A stretch of DNA of 64,000 nucleotides from Strigops habroptila (lineage: Eukaryota; Chordata; Aves; Psittaciformes; Psittacidae). Shown here piece by piece: positions 1-13,000 of this stretch. Position 1 is the stretch's first letter, and each line of letters opens with the position of its first letter. The notes below the pieces were generated by a model. It did no database searches, was not told where the DNA came from, and saw nothing but the letters and a program-made list of their open reading frames with translations. The translations under genes were made by a program, and so were the position numbers. The stretch covers positions 992,001-1,056,000 of the forward strand of contig NC_044289.2 of NCBI RefSeq assembly GCF_004027225.2, in the 5' to 3' direction.

Positions 1-3000
1 CAGTTTGTCCTTATTTTGTTGTGCTCCCCTTACCTAGTCTTGAGAACCAGGGCTGCTGTTGTCTTGTGGGGAGTGTGGGGAATGGGCAGTTCTGGAGCAG
101 GAATTCGTGACCTGCTTCCTGCTGGGCTCTTGCACCTGGGGGTGAATTAAGGTCCTTTGGACCGAAGTGCTGGCACTTAGCAGAGCTTCTAGGTGTCAAG
201 CTATAGGGCCATCTATTTGTGTGACTATTGTGCTAATGGGGGAAGGGGAATATTCCCCTACAAATATTGACAGCTTCTAAAGCACCTCCCAGCCGAAAAG
301 CACACATTAAACCTTGAGTGTGACCCACACCCCATAGCGAACCACTTATTTTAGTATAAATATTCTATTCCATTTGGGTTAACTATTTCGTCTACTCTGG
401 TCCCAGTTCTTCCGCTTCCAACACTTTATGCCACAGTCACAAGGTTATGGATTTCAAATATGTTCTTAAAAACTCCTGAGCAACCCCAAGCTCTGGGCTA
501 TCTGGAAGCAGGCTCTAGTCCTTTTAACTGCAGGTTGTAAGTGTACAGTGAGAAAGTAAACTTCTTTGCATGATTTGTTATGTTTCCTTGCCCATGGGCA
601 GCCTTGCCTGACTGGTTGGCTACACAGCATGGATTGGGAAACCCACTTCTTGTTTGCTGCTTACTAGTTCTTCATCTAGTATGTCTGGGATGCAAGAGTG
701 GGGACGGTCTTTTTTTTGTGGGTCACCATGATGGTTGGATACTCTGAAGCAATGTAGAAAGCAGGGAGAACTTTCCTGACATGTGTCATCGTGGGTGTGC
801 TTGGTGAAGCTGTCTGTTGCTCATGGATGCTCTCCCGTGTGTGGGGTGAGGACGAGAGATAGAAAGTGGAATGGAATGGTTGGGAGTTATTTAATGAAAG
901 TATTTTAATGAAACAAAAGATGTTTAAATATGTGGTTTGTTTCACTGCAAAGTTTTGGCAGTAGATGGGGCCCTTACTGTAATAAAATTCCATCAAGTTG
1001 GGAAGCCTTTTGGAGATGGTGCCCGTATGCAGTCTGTTGGCACTGACTCCTAAAAGGTCAGCTCTGACTTAGGCACTTTGCTGTTTCCATGTAACTGCCC
1101 AGCATGAAAAAGAAAGGGCTTGAGGGGGAACCAATGTACGTACACCTCTGTGCCTCTCTCTTTTCACTCCACTCTGTCCTAATGCTTTCTTTTACTGCCT
1201 TTCTTTCCAACAAGCTGCAAACCGACATCTTCAGTTTGGCCAGGCTTCCCGACTCTGTTCCTGCTGACTCCGGTCAGGACTGGCTGTGATCAGGGATGAG
1301 CAGGAAGGGAGACATACCCCTGAAACAGGGTAGGGAGAGAACCAGAACCTCACCTTGTGCCGTGGTGCTGTGGGTTTAATTATGTTCATGCAAATAATTT
1401 CATTCATGCAAATGCACATTTCCTGGCAGTGCTGGGCTGGCCTGGAATCCAAACCTGGTCTGCTCGAGGTAGAGCCATTATCCTAAAGTGCTTTTATTGA
1501 TCTGTTGACTTTCTGTCTCCCTCCTTCTCTTCCTCTCTTCACCCTGCCAGCCTCCTAAAGACTCATATATTCTCATACAACCAAGGTATTTTAAGGGGGG
1601 AACAATGATTTCAAAGTCAGATTAGACAAACTGTACTTGACCAGTGAAACCAGATATCCCTCGAATGATGTCTGAAGAAGGATCTGTCTACCTTTGCAAA
1701 CAGTCCCTCTTCCTCTTCCCCTCTTTATTTCCGACCCCCTCTATGTATGTCCTGATGATCTTGAAAAATTTGGAAAACATCAACAATTACTTTCAAGGCC
1801 AAATACCTCTTCTTTGTAGCAGCCTATTCCCTGGAGGGGCAATGTCATATTGTCATGCTTTATTTTTGGTTGGTTAAAGAGAGCTATAGCAGTAAATCTA
1901 TATATGTGCTGTGATATCCAGCAGTATTAAAGGCTGAGATTTAAAGAGAGGCCTGAAAGACTTAGTAGTTGATGCCTGTAGAAAGCCAAAAAGAGCTGCA
2001 TGCCTTATTGGAAATTTCAGGTGAAACGTATTGGAGTGCAGGATATTACAGTGACCTGAGCTACAAATCCATCTGAGCTGGAGATAAAGGGAGAAAGAAT
2101 AGTACTGTAGGGAACGTTTGAAATCCTGTGTATTAACAAATACGAAGAGAGGGGGTTGAAGTTGGGTGATTTATTTTGATTTGTTATCTGGTGTTCACAG
2201 TTTCTCAGGTTTCTGGAAAGTTACATTCTCTTCCTAATAACATTGCTCATTAGCTAATTGGTTAAGGCATGGGCATTTAGTTAATGGACTGAAAAACATC
2301 CAGGTAAATACAGAACAGTTGCAAGGTCTTTCTTATAGCTGAATACATCACTGTTCATGGATGCAGATAAAGAAGTTTTCGGGAGTTTATAGTCAGGTAA
2401 ACATAAATGTGCATAAATGCTTTATCAGGGAAGAGCTCTCTAATTTTTAAACATCTGAACAATATAAATATAACCATATTTGAGTAAGCCCCAGAAATTC
2501 ACATGGAGCTCCATTCGTTAGGCTGGGTAACACTTCACCCTATAAGGAATGCCAGCGAGAACAGTGTGAGTGTTTTAACTGGAAAATATTAATGACATTA
2601 AGGGCAAAAACTTCTGTAGTCGCATTTGTTCCTTATCCAGTAAATTCATATCACCATTAGTTTTGTTCTTATGGATGTTCACGGAAAAGAAGATAAAATC
2701 ATCAGCAGTACTGATGAAAATGGTTGCTTGCGCACTACCAAACCCCTCCTTTCAAGTCCATGCTATCACTCTTGCAAGCTGGGAACAGAAGCAGCTCTGT
2801 GGGACTTACATGAGCAGTCATGCAGCACAGGTCATGGATCATGACTGGTGCTTTGGTCGATAATCAATGTGAAGAGTTTGCAAGCAATCTGCTGGCTGAG
2901 AGATGCTCATGGGAAGCATTTACCTGAGAAATCTGAGTGGAGTCAAAGGTAAAAGAAAAAAGAATATATTTTTTTTTTTAAATCAAAGCCTGTTTTTTCC

Positions 3001-6000
3001 ATATTTCTGGTGGTTTCTCAGACCAGGGGATGCCCTGTTAGGCACTGAAGAAAACAGACCTTGATTGATTTGGGGCTTCACGTAACAAAAAGCAGTGAAC
3101 AGTTGACTGCATTGCAGATGACTTAGCTAATTGTAATACTATGTCAGTAACAGTAAACTCTCTTTTTGAAATCACAGGAAGAGGGAAGGGAATGGGAGTC
3201 CTGGGGAATGAGAATCTTGACAGATCAAGTCTTGGTAAACACCCCTTAGTCATTTACTTTCTTGGACAAACTGCAGCAGGACCATAGCTACAGCTAAAGC
3301 CTGATGGGCGGTGAACTGCTTTGCTTGGGAGTAAACCATATAAGCTTCATGTCCTGCAGTCAGCTAGTAGATAAGAGTCAGAAAATTGTCTTTCCTTCCA
3401 GACAATAGTTTATATCGATGCTGCTCATGAAAACATAATTCAGTGTATTCCAAACTAGACATAAATTTGCATTTCTGTGTCAAAACCTGTGCTTACAGAT
3501 TTTGAAGCAATATGTCTGGCTAGTTGTACAGAAATCTTGCTCAGATCACCAGCTTAGCCTGCGATATGCTCCTAACTTCTGCTAGAAGTAGACTGAGAAG
3601 TTTGTTTCTGTGTTACAAAACCTAATTGCTAAGTGAAACTGCCTGAGTAAACAGGTTTGAGGCCAGAAAAGGTTTGTAATCATACTTGTCTGATAAGAGA
3701 TCTTACAAAGATAATGCTGATGTTAATACTAACAAGTAAATACATCTTTATACATAACAGGGTGAATTTGTGGACTTCCCTCCTGCAAGATGCTATCAGG
3801 CCAGACTGTAAAGTTGGGGGTCTGAAACAGACCAAGATGATTTTCTGAACATCAGTACACAAGTAAGTGCCGTAAGTAACTTGCAAGCTAAGGAAAGAGA
3901 GCCAAAAATCACATATCCAGCCATAAATGATGCCTGTGCAGAATGATGTAAAACTTTGTCTCCTCAGACAGCAACGCTAAATACTGACAAGTGCATTTTG
4001 GGATGTGGCATCTCAGAGCACGAGTGCGGAGGCAGGATCTTGGGCTGATCCGCTGTGGGAAAACCTGTATCAAGAGCAGTGCTCTCATTGTAGTCTCCAG
4101 GGCTTTACATAAAAAAGGTTTCCTACATATTAGAATGCAGCGTTTGGTATTTTCAATTACACAGGATTAAAGGCAGTCCCAGTGAAAAGGATTATGAACT
4201 GGGAACAGCCTAGTGATTTTGAGTGAGTATCTGCCAGCCAGGTGAGCCAGGCAGCTTAGTGCCTGGTTAGTGGGACAGGAGATAAGAGGAAGAAGGAAAG
4301 GAAATATTCTCTGTTAAATGGGGGAGAGGAGAGAGGTGGAAGGAACCACACACCTTCAGATCTGTTTGCCAGTGGAGCCGTTGTGAGTTGCTCGGTGCGA
4401 GTCCCACCAGAGCCTGCTGTAATTAAGCATCCTGTTAGGTGAGGAGGGGTGCACGCTTTGGAAATCTCCAGCGTGTTTTGTGTTTGTTGCGGAGCAGGAA
4501 CAAATGCTGGCAAATGCAAAGGTGTTAAACATTGGCCAGCCTATCCCAACATGCCCTTCAAGGCACTGAAGGGAGTATTACTCTAAGTGGATGATGAGCT
4601 CAGTTCAGGGGCTGTTAAGTTAAAGCTTATTACACTCATTAAGACGTGTGTAATGTGGTTTCGGGCTTCTGATACGGGAAAAACAACATTTTCTAAGTGT
4701 TTTGTTGTCCTGTCTGTTATGCTTGGCGGGGAATTCAGTTTCTGTTTTGCACTGGGTCAAATTCAGCCTGGAGATTTCTCCACAGAGTTTAGAGTTTGGG
4801 ATTACATCTGTGAAGGCAGAGGCTGAGTTTGGGGCAATGCTCTTTGTGAGCACCAGGAGGGATTTCCCTGTGAACCCAGGGGAAACAAGGAGCAGGGTAC
4901 AGAGATGTTCATGTGCCTCTGCTGAGAACCAGTCCTGTGCCGAGAACACCAGGGCTAAGATGCAGAGCTGTGTCCGTGTCCCTGTTCTGTGCTCCCCAGA
5001 GCGCTGTGTGCCAGGAGATAAGGTTGTATTGCTCCCAACAGTGTGTCAATGCAGAAAGCCAGCTTGGGTTTAGCTTTCCGTGCAATGTAATAAGCCCCAC
5101 AGAACCAAGAGTGCTGGGGCGGGTGCTGCAGGATCAGGAAGCAGCTTAGATTCACCAGATATTATTAGCTTGAGCTCAGGACTGGCCCTGCAGAACTGGA
5201 CTGGTTCACACAAGTGAGTGTCTCTGCCATGTGCTGCTCATCATCTCCATTATCTGTGTTTTTCCTTTATCTAGGGTACCACAGCTCCTCCCAATGATGG
5301 AGCATTGGCTCTCTAGTCAGCTTTAATCTCTAGCTGTCTTTGGAGGGTCAGGTCAGGAGAGGTATGAGGTCCTTAGCCCTGAAGTGAAGCCCTCCCTGCT
5401 TCAGACAGGGCTGCAATTGAAACCAGCTGATCCCAAGTCCCTTGCAAACATTTCCATTTCAAACCACTGAAGTTTTATGTCGTCTTAGTAAATTTTTTTC
5501 TTAAGCCTCATAAATCTCATAAAGATCTGGAACAGCAGTAAACTTGGCCACTCAGATACACGTTTTCCAGTAAAGAGGATAATGATTGCTGTTTCTGATG
5601 CCACCTCTCCTCCCCACCCCCTCGGCTGCAGGAGTTCACCTCACTGCCTGACTGCTGCTCTCACGCGAGTTGGGCCAGGCTAGGAAAGGCAACACAGACA
5701 GGTCCCATCTGCACAAGGGATTGAGGAGTTGCTGTTCCCCTGCTGGCTTTGCCACTGCCCCTATATGTGGTCTGAGCATTTGTCCTCTTCACATCTCCCG
5801 TCACAAGGAATAGGTTGATGCTTGCCGGCTCAGGGGCTTGGCAATCCTGCTCAATGCAGGCTGGGCAGCACGTGTCTGCAGTGGGAAGCTGTGAAACGCC
5901 AGGCTAGGGATCCTCCTCCCAAAGCCTCCACCAAACACAGAACACAGGAGGTCTGCACTGTCAGCAGGGCCACAGCCTCAGTGCCTCCTGCTCCATGCAA

Positions 6001-9000
6001 GTGTGCTCATGGCAGTGCCCAGCCAGTGCCGGGCTGTGGGTGTCTCTAGTCCCTGGGATAATCCAGGTGGGAAGCTTTCTGCATCCTCCCCGATGCACTT
6101 GTGGCAAGTTCAGCCAAGCCTCTTAGGCTTGGATTTCAGATGATAGGCATGAAAGAATGTGAACCCAAGGACAGTGTAAACCCAAGGCTGCTCAGACTCC
6201 CATTTGAAATACCAGGCAAAAGTGCTGAAGATATTTACAAAAACATATTATAGAAATAGAAAATTGCAAACATATTTTCCCCTTTATTTGTTGTCTTCCA
6301 AATCCAAACAAGCTTATTTCCTTTCCTGCAATGATGCTTTTGATAATCTTGTGCCAAAGGCACTGAATCTGTTCTTAGCACTGTCAATAGCAAGATGCCC
6401 GTTGCTTTTAGTGGTTCAGCTATTAAAACACTGCATCCCAGTTGTCTGGCTGTGAGCAATCCCAAGCTATTGCAGTGACAGTATGGAAACTTTTTCCTCT
6501 CTGAATGTTTCTCTGCAAAGTTTGACCATTTTGGCTGGGGTAAAACATGTGTCTATCTGGGATTCTCTCCAAGGATGAGATTTTGACAGCTGTGCTCATA
6601 TTGGCAAAAATCCTGACATCTTGTGCTTCGTGGAATTAGCAGATTCTTATGGAGAGGGGTGGGAATCTGATTTCATAGATGAACACTTATGAATTGAAGA
6701 CTGTGAGCCTGGCTTAGCTCTTTTCACTTGGGGAAAGGGGCTGCACCCATCCTCTGGGAACAGGGTGGAGCTTTCCTTTCTTCCCATCTCCATGTGTGGG
6801 TGCAGATGGCCGGTGGGCAGCAGGGCTGGCGGGAGCCCTCTGCGCCTCTGCCAGCTTCATGCAGCACTTTGGGACATGCCTTGGACTGCGCCCATGGCAG
6901 TGGGTGTCAGCCTGTTTGCAGTGCGTGCCTAACGGCTCCATTCACATTTTAGATGTTGGGGTGTGAAGGGTGGGAGGTGTTAGCGGGCTCTCAGTGAACA
7001 TCCACCTCTGCGTCTGTGATCAAAACTTGGCTCATTATTTACGCCAGGTACTTGTGAAAAAACAAAGCCTTGGTATAGCCTGAAATAGCTTGTTTGGGGG
7101 GGTTTATTATTACTATTATGATTGTGACGATTGAGTGTTGTTTTATTTGGTTTTCACTGGAATCTCCATCTTGAACTGCAGAAATACTTCCCACAAAAGC
7201 CGTAATTATTCAAAGCAAATATATTTCTGCAGAACCTCCAATCTGATGAACTGTCATTTTTTCTGATGAAAAAATCACTTATTTGGATACTAGAATTCCT
7301 ATTATCTCGACAACTAGGGCATGGTGGCACAGAACATTGTGTCACAAGGTCACCCAGGGGCGCCACATCAGAGCCAAGGATAAACTGGAGCAGGTCTGGC
7401 GGAAGGGCATCAAAACGTTTTCAGAAGGTATTTTGCAAATATTATATTTATTTCCAACTTACCAGTAGCCAGAGAGTTTCTTTGTATTTTACCAAGACAA
7501 ATAAAAACCCCAGCCTATGAGGTTTTAACCCCATGTCAATAGTGATTTTTCAGTTTCTGGCATTTCACTGGAAAACAAGGAAAAATGTTTTTTCAAACAC
7601 AAACAAGATAGTAGCCAAACAACAGAACCCCAAACACAACATTCCTCCTCATGAAAAGAATTCAAACAGTTTTGCTCAGGGGAGATTGTAACTTAGGGTT
7701 AGACACACAAAACCAAACATTCACTGCTTGCATCCATGGGACATGTGAGGTCTTTTATGTCACTTTAACTTTCAAGGGGGAACAGCTAAACTGGCTCAAA
7801 TTCATACTTGCTGTGCATTAAGTGATGTTTACAGCTGTTTACCACACATTGGCAAGCACTGGAGTAGCCTTTCCTTGTGTTTAAGCCCTCAAGATTCTTC
7901 TAACGATTTTGGGAGTCTCTAGGTCCCTGTTAATGGGATAGATGAGTCTGTGGTTAAATGATTAAATTGGGACAGTCCTAGACCATGCGAGCATGGGGTG
8001 ACTGCACGCTGGGCTGGGATCTGCACATAGCCTAGGGGTGTCAGCTGAGCGGCCAGAAAAGTGACCAGTAACTACAAGATTTTATGGGGAAAACTGTACC
8101 CTGTATATTTTGTGTATGGGAGGTGGGGTGTAAGAGTATAATAAAGGACACTATATTATGTGGGATGTTTGGGAGCGTGGCACTAACCGATGGTCTTAAT
8201 GACAAGCTCTCCCTTCCTCTCCCACTTGTTTCTTAAAAACTAGGGCAAATATTAGCACATCTGTTCAAGCTGCTGCGTTCAGAGTGCTCCTAGCACCGTG
8301 TTAGCTTGATTAAAACTAACATGACCATTTCTACAAGGAGAAATGCCAGTGGCATGTCTACCATAAATTAAACTGAAATTCCAACTTAAAGTTGACTTAT
8401 AGTTCTGCAGCAGATCTGTTTACTCTGGAATAGCATAAGGCAGATGTCTTCATCTTTGCTGATTCTTAGCAGGTCACAGGCATTGACTTTAAATAACTAA
8501 AAGCCTTTAAAATGACTTTAAAATGTTTTTTCCCCTCCCCTATAGACCTTAACCTTTAGGTGGCCTTAACCAAAAACACCCAGAAAAATGTGATTCTAAA
8601 CCAGACCATCATAAACTGATCAGCAGCTTTAAATACATAGTGTGATCATTACCTGAAGCCAATGAAGAGGTTGGAATAATTATTGCTCATGTTTACACTT
8701 CTGTATCTCAGTGGGTCGTGTTCGGTCTCTTAATGATGATGATTAAAAACATACTGGAAACAAGTAGTAATTAGAGCACTTACTGTGATTCTGAAAGCAC
8801 TGAGGTAGCTTTGGAGTGGAACTGGCCACAGTGACTGCTACCAAAGCGATGTGAGAGTTAGGAGTGCCATGCAGCAGGTCACTGGTAATGGTACGCACGA
8901 TGACATGTCTGTTTTGGCACGTGTAATATCTGCCTTCAGGGCCAACCTTAGCATTGCTGCTTGTACGTCAGTGAGGCTTCTGCAGCTCACAGAGGAGCAG

Positions 9001-9818
9001 GCTGATGGCAGAGGAAGGATCATGGAAATGTTCTGGTTTTTCATTTACGTAAATTTACGAACTTTGGAGTTTTTTCTCCATAGGGGACTTTTTGGAGGGT
9101 GAGGCAGCATTTAGGAAGAGGGAAGGAGGAGGAAGTTTGGGGCGCGGGCGCTGGTTCAGGTGCTTTACCCTGCCAAGGTTTCAGTGTGGGTACTGACATG
9201 AAAGGGAGTTCTCAAGCAGCGAGCCGTAAACCTTGTGTTTTAGGAGTGTTCCTGTGGGTGAGGGATAGGGGCATGTATTGTGGAATGTATTCCTTTGTTT
9301 TTCCCATTTAAACAAACAAAAATACTGTTGTTACAAGAGAAGAAGGGAGGAGGGATGAGGTTTGTGCTGTAAAATCATGTTTGCTGGAAAAGTTGTCCTG
9401 TTTTCCATTGCTTAATTTCAGCTGAAAGGGGAGTGCATGAAGGTTAGAGAGAACACAGCTACTTTCTTGGGAGTATTTTTACGAGCACGAGGGATGAGGC
9501 CTCTCAGGAGGGAGCAATTCAGCAGTACATAAAGAAAGCAGAGGTAGAAGCAGGCAATCCCCAGCATTCCTTTGAGGCTCAAAGGGACTCACTTTTCGTC
9601 ATTGTCCTTTCATTTTCTACACTGTATCTCACAGTAATTTACTCTGCTCACCCAAATTCAACTTCTGTCCCTTTCCTGATGCTATGAAGACCTACCTGCT
9701 TACAGCACGTCTGTCTCTTTGATGTCCCCTTGCAGATGACCGGCTGTCAGATAATTTTCAGCACACCTAAAATAAGGTAATTTCCTATAGAACTGCTCTT
9801 TAATGAATGAGGGGGGAT
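1..9818. other. Non-coding stretch, no gene supported
   Basis: Open frames here are all under about 125 codons, overlap one another on both strands, and show no recognisable domain or consistent splice structure. CpG dinucleotides are sparse and no CR1 tail is visible. The stretch reads as intergenic or intronic sequence. Short TAAT-containing segments occur (for example around 8660-8790) but are not distinctive enough to call an element. Confidence 0.6.
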
Positions 9819-10040
9819 TGAGATGAGCTCTTAGGCAGAAGCTCTTCCCTGTGAGGGTGCTGAGGCGCTGGCACAGGGTGCCCAGAGAAGCTGTGGCTGC
9901 CCCATCCCTGGCAGTGTTCAAGGCCAGGTTGGATACAGGGGCTTGGAGCAACTTGCTCTAGTGGAAGGTGTCCCTGCCTGTGGCTGAGGGTTGGAGCCTT
10001 AAGGTCCCTTCCAACCCAAACCAGCCTGGGATTCTATGAA
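9819..10040 (+). mobile_element. CR1 LINE, short 5'-truncated 3' end
   Basis: This is the terminal roughly 220 bases of a CR1 retrotransposon in + orientation. It covers the end of the ORF2 region (recognisable as the 'gaagctcttccctgtgagg' segment), the 'ccatccctggcagtgttcaa' block, the 'cccttccaaccc' block, and a single 'attctatga' tail unit. No coding capacity remains. It is very close to the last 220 bases of the copy ending at 31752: by eye I count about five scattered substitutions plus one short block difference. Both copies lack a few bases found in the copy at 44689-44873, so they appear to belong to one subfamily. 5' truncation is the normal outcome of CR1 insertion. Confidence 0.93.
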
Positions 10041-13000
10041 CTTTAGTGGTTTCCATGGACCCCTCCTTGTCTGTAAGATCATCTGTCAGCTTTTGGCTTG
10101 GAGTGAAGACTCCCTGGTTCAAGAACCATCTGTGCTGGCTCTGCAGGGTGTTCTGTTGCTGTGGGTCACTGTCCCATAAAGGGAACCCACAGGTGCTACG
10201 GTAGTTCAAAATAATAATAAGAATTTAAAAGCAAGCATTAGTAGCACCACGTGTCTCTTGCCACTGGTCTGGTTACCCTGCGGCACTCAGCAAGCGCTGA
10301 TTCTGGAGAATGTTGGTGTGTTTTACTTGCTTCTGGAAACATGTGGAGGAATGGATTCCCCTCCCTACTCCATACCTCTTGCACAAGGCCCTTTCACTGC
10401 TCTGTTGTCCATTAAAACGAAGGTAACAGACTTAAAAATCAGGATGGCGAATGTTGGGACCAGCATAATGCAATTCCACTTGTGGGTCTTCTGTCCACTC
10501 TGCTCAGAGATCATTGCCACTTGGTAGATAGTTTGGGGAACATGAAGAAAATGAGCTGATGTTTGTCTATGAGAATAGACAAAGCATTACCAAGGGTCCA
10601 CATCCCATTCCACTTCTATGTTCTTGTTGGGGTGCTCATTGGAGAAGCTTGTCATTGTATGTGGAGTCTACGGTGCCCTTGCTCCGGTCCTGGTCCATGC
10701 AGGATAGGATCAGATGCGTATTGATAGGGCTTTGCAGCATGCTCTGCAGCTGTATTCCAGCCCACAGCCTCCTGAAGCTTTCAGCCATGCGAAACCAGTG
10801 TGAACAATGAGCTGAAATCCATTTTCTAAATAGAGTTTTGCCTGTGAGCAGAAACTATTGGGTGCAAAAATGTCAGGCTGCAAACCTCAACTGCCGAGCG
10901 GTGGTTCTTCCTGTGAGAAGGAAGAACTGGTGAAAACCAAACAAACACTACTCCAGCCCTGTCGGGATCAAAGGTCACTGCTGCTGCAGCAGCCAAGTGT
11001 GTAGCCCAAGGCCAGGCAACATCTTGAGCCTTCTGCTGTGGCTTTGGGGCCTTTTACAAAAGCTGGGCACATTTCCAGCATGGAGCTGGAAGAAGGACAG
11101 TTGACCCGTGCTGCACCTGGGGCATCTCGGCCTCATTTCAGTTTCACATAAGCCTTTGTCCAGGCTCATTTTATTTAATGGGCTTGCTTTTCCTTTTTTT
11201 CTCCCCGGTCCCACTGTCACAGGAAATTCTCCCTCTTCTATTACTTTTTTCCTGTTGGAGCTAGCCTTAAAATAAAATGAATAAATAAATATATATACAT
11301 ACATATAAAAATATGCAGACAGGAAAGCCATTGAGATCTGGAGAGGCCTTGATAACGCTGCTGATGAGGTTGCCAGCTTTCCCTGAGTCTGAGCTGAACA
11401 ATTCCTCACCACCTCCCCAACCCCTGGGAACCTCAGCTGGGCTAGTTGTGAAGCTTCTAATTCTGCCTACAGGTGTCTGGTTTGAAAGACACCACGTGCC
11501 ATGTTGTAATCTCCTTTAGGAAAAAGGTAATTAAATAAAAATACAGATCTGTTACAGTCACAGTTCCTGAACATCTGAAATGCCCATTGGTTTAAAAAGA
11601 GTAAAGAATAAACCACTCCCAAGGAGCACCGTCCTCTCCTTTTCTGTAATATTAGCCAGAATTAGTATTTTGGATTAAAATACTGAGAATTTCAAATGGA
11701 ACGTCTGCTCTTAACCACCTCTTTGCATCAGGAACATCATGTTTAAAAACAAACAGAATAGGAATGCCTAAACTCCCCTCATTTAGTATTTACTTGTGGC
11801 ACATTCTGCTCCATCATTTAGTGTTTAGCACCATTTTCTTAAAGTACCAGAGATTATCAAAACGATTCCTGGGGTGCAGTTAGTCACTAAACCTTCTCAG
11901 CTTTGTCTTAACAGACTGGGTAGTCGCTGATCTTGGTCTTTTGAATCGTGAATTTAGGATGTGTAAATGCCAGCATAGGCTGGATAAATTGCACAAACGG
12001 AGTTTTGAGAAAGGTTAGCCAGCTTTGCCATGGACTGTTGTCTGCTCAGTAGTAATGATGATCGTAGTAGTGATAACAATGAACTGACTACGGCATTCAT
12101 CTGGTCTCGATCCAGCAAAATATTTAATCCTGTGCTTAACTTTTTAAGCACGTGTGTTCCTGTTCATCAGTTAAGCATATGCTTTAGCTCTTTGCTCTAC
12201 TGCTGCTTGATTCCATCATGTGCCGCTCCTGTTGTTTGTCTGAGATGGGCTATTTCTGATTTTGACTGGCCGGGATAAACCTTTGGAAGTAACAAATGCT
12301 GAAGAATGGCTCATATATTACTTATCCAGTATAATTTGGGGGAGTTGCAACAACAGCTGGGTGCTGTTACCCTGCTTGGTTACTACATATTTTACAAGCT
12401 TTATGGCCTCTCCTTGCCACTGTTTAACCCCTTTTCTGTAGTGCTACCTGAGGGAAGGAGATCCTCAGCTGTGAGTGGAGACTCATCCTTGGAGGAAGAG
12501 TATGAGGTACCAAGCCTGATAACATTACTGTGAATCTTTCCAGTAATGCCTGGGGGTTCTCTTAAAGCCCGAGCTCTTGTAATCTTGCTAATTCTTTGAA
12601 CTCTCACTTTTAGTATACAAACAAATATAAACCCCAGCACATTTCTTCTTTATAGGGGTGCACCATTTCTAGTCTTCATGGTGTGGTGGAAGAGAGCTTG
12701 AAACATGAGGTGGTTATTTATGTTCTAGGTTCCAAAATCAAAAAGCAAATTAAAAAGTCCACTGTATTTCTTATTCTTTCTTTTTTTTCAACATTTTGAA
12801 GCTAATTTCAAGGCTTTCTGAGAGCTGACAAGTTTTGAGGACTTGGGGCTGGCAATTCCTTGAACGTCTCAAGCCCAGTTTATGAGGAATCAGATTTTTA
12901 TTGAGCTTTTTAGAAAAATTTATCCTTCCTTCCTGTGCTGAGCATTAGGGAGCCACCACATGAGAGGGGATCAGAGCTTTCAAGTCTGTACCATCTGAAA

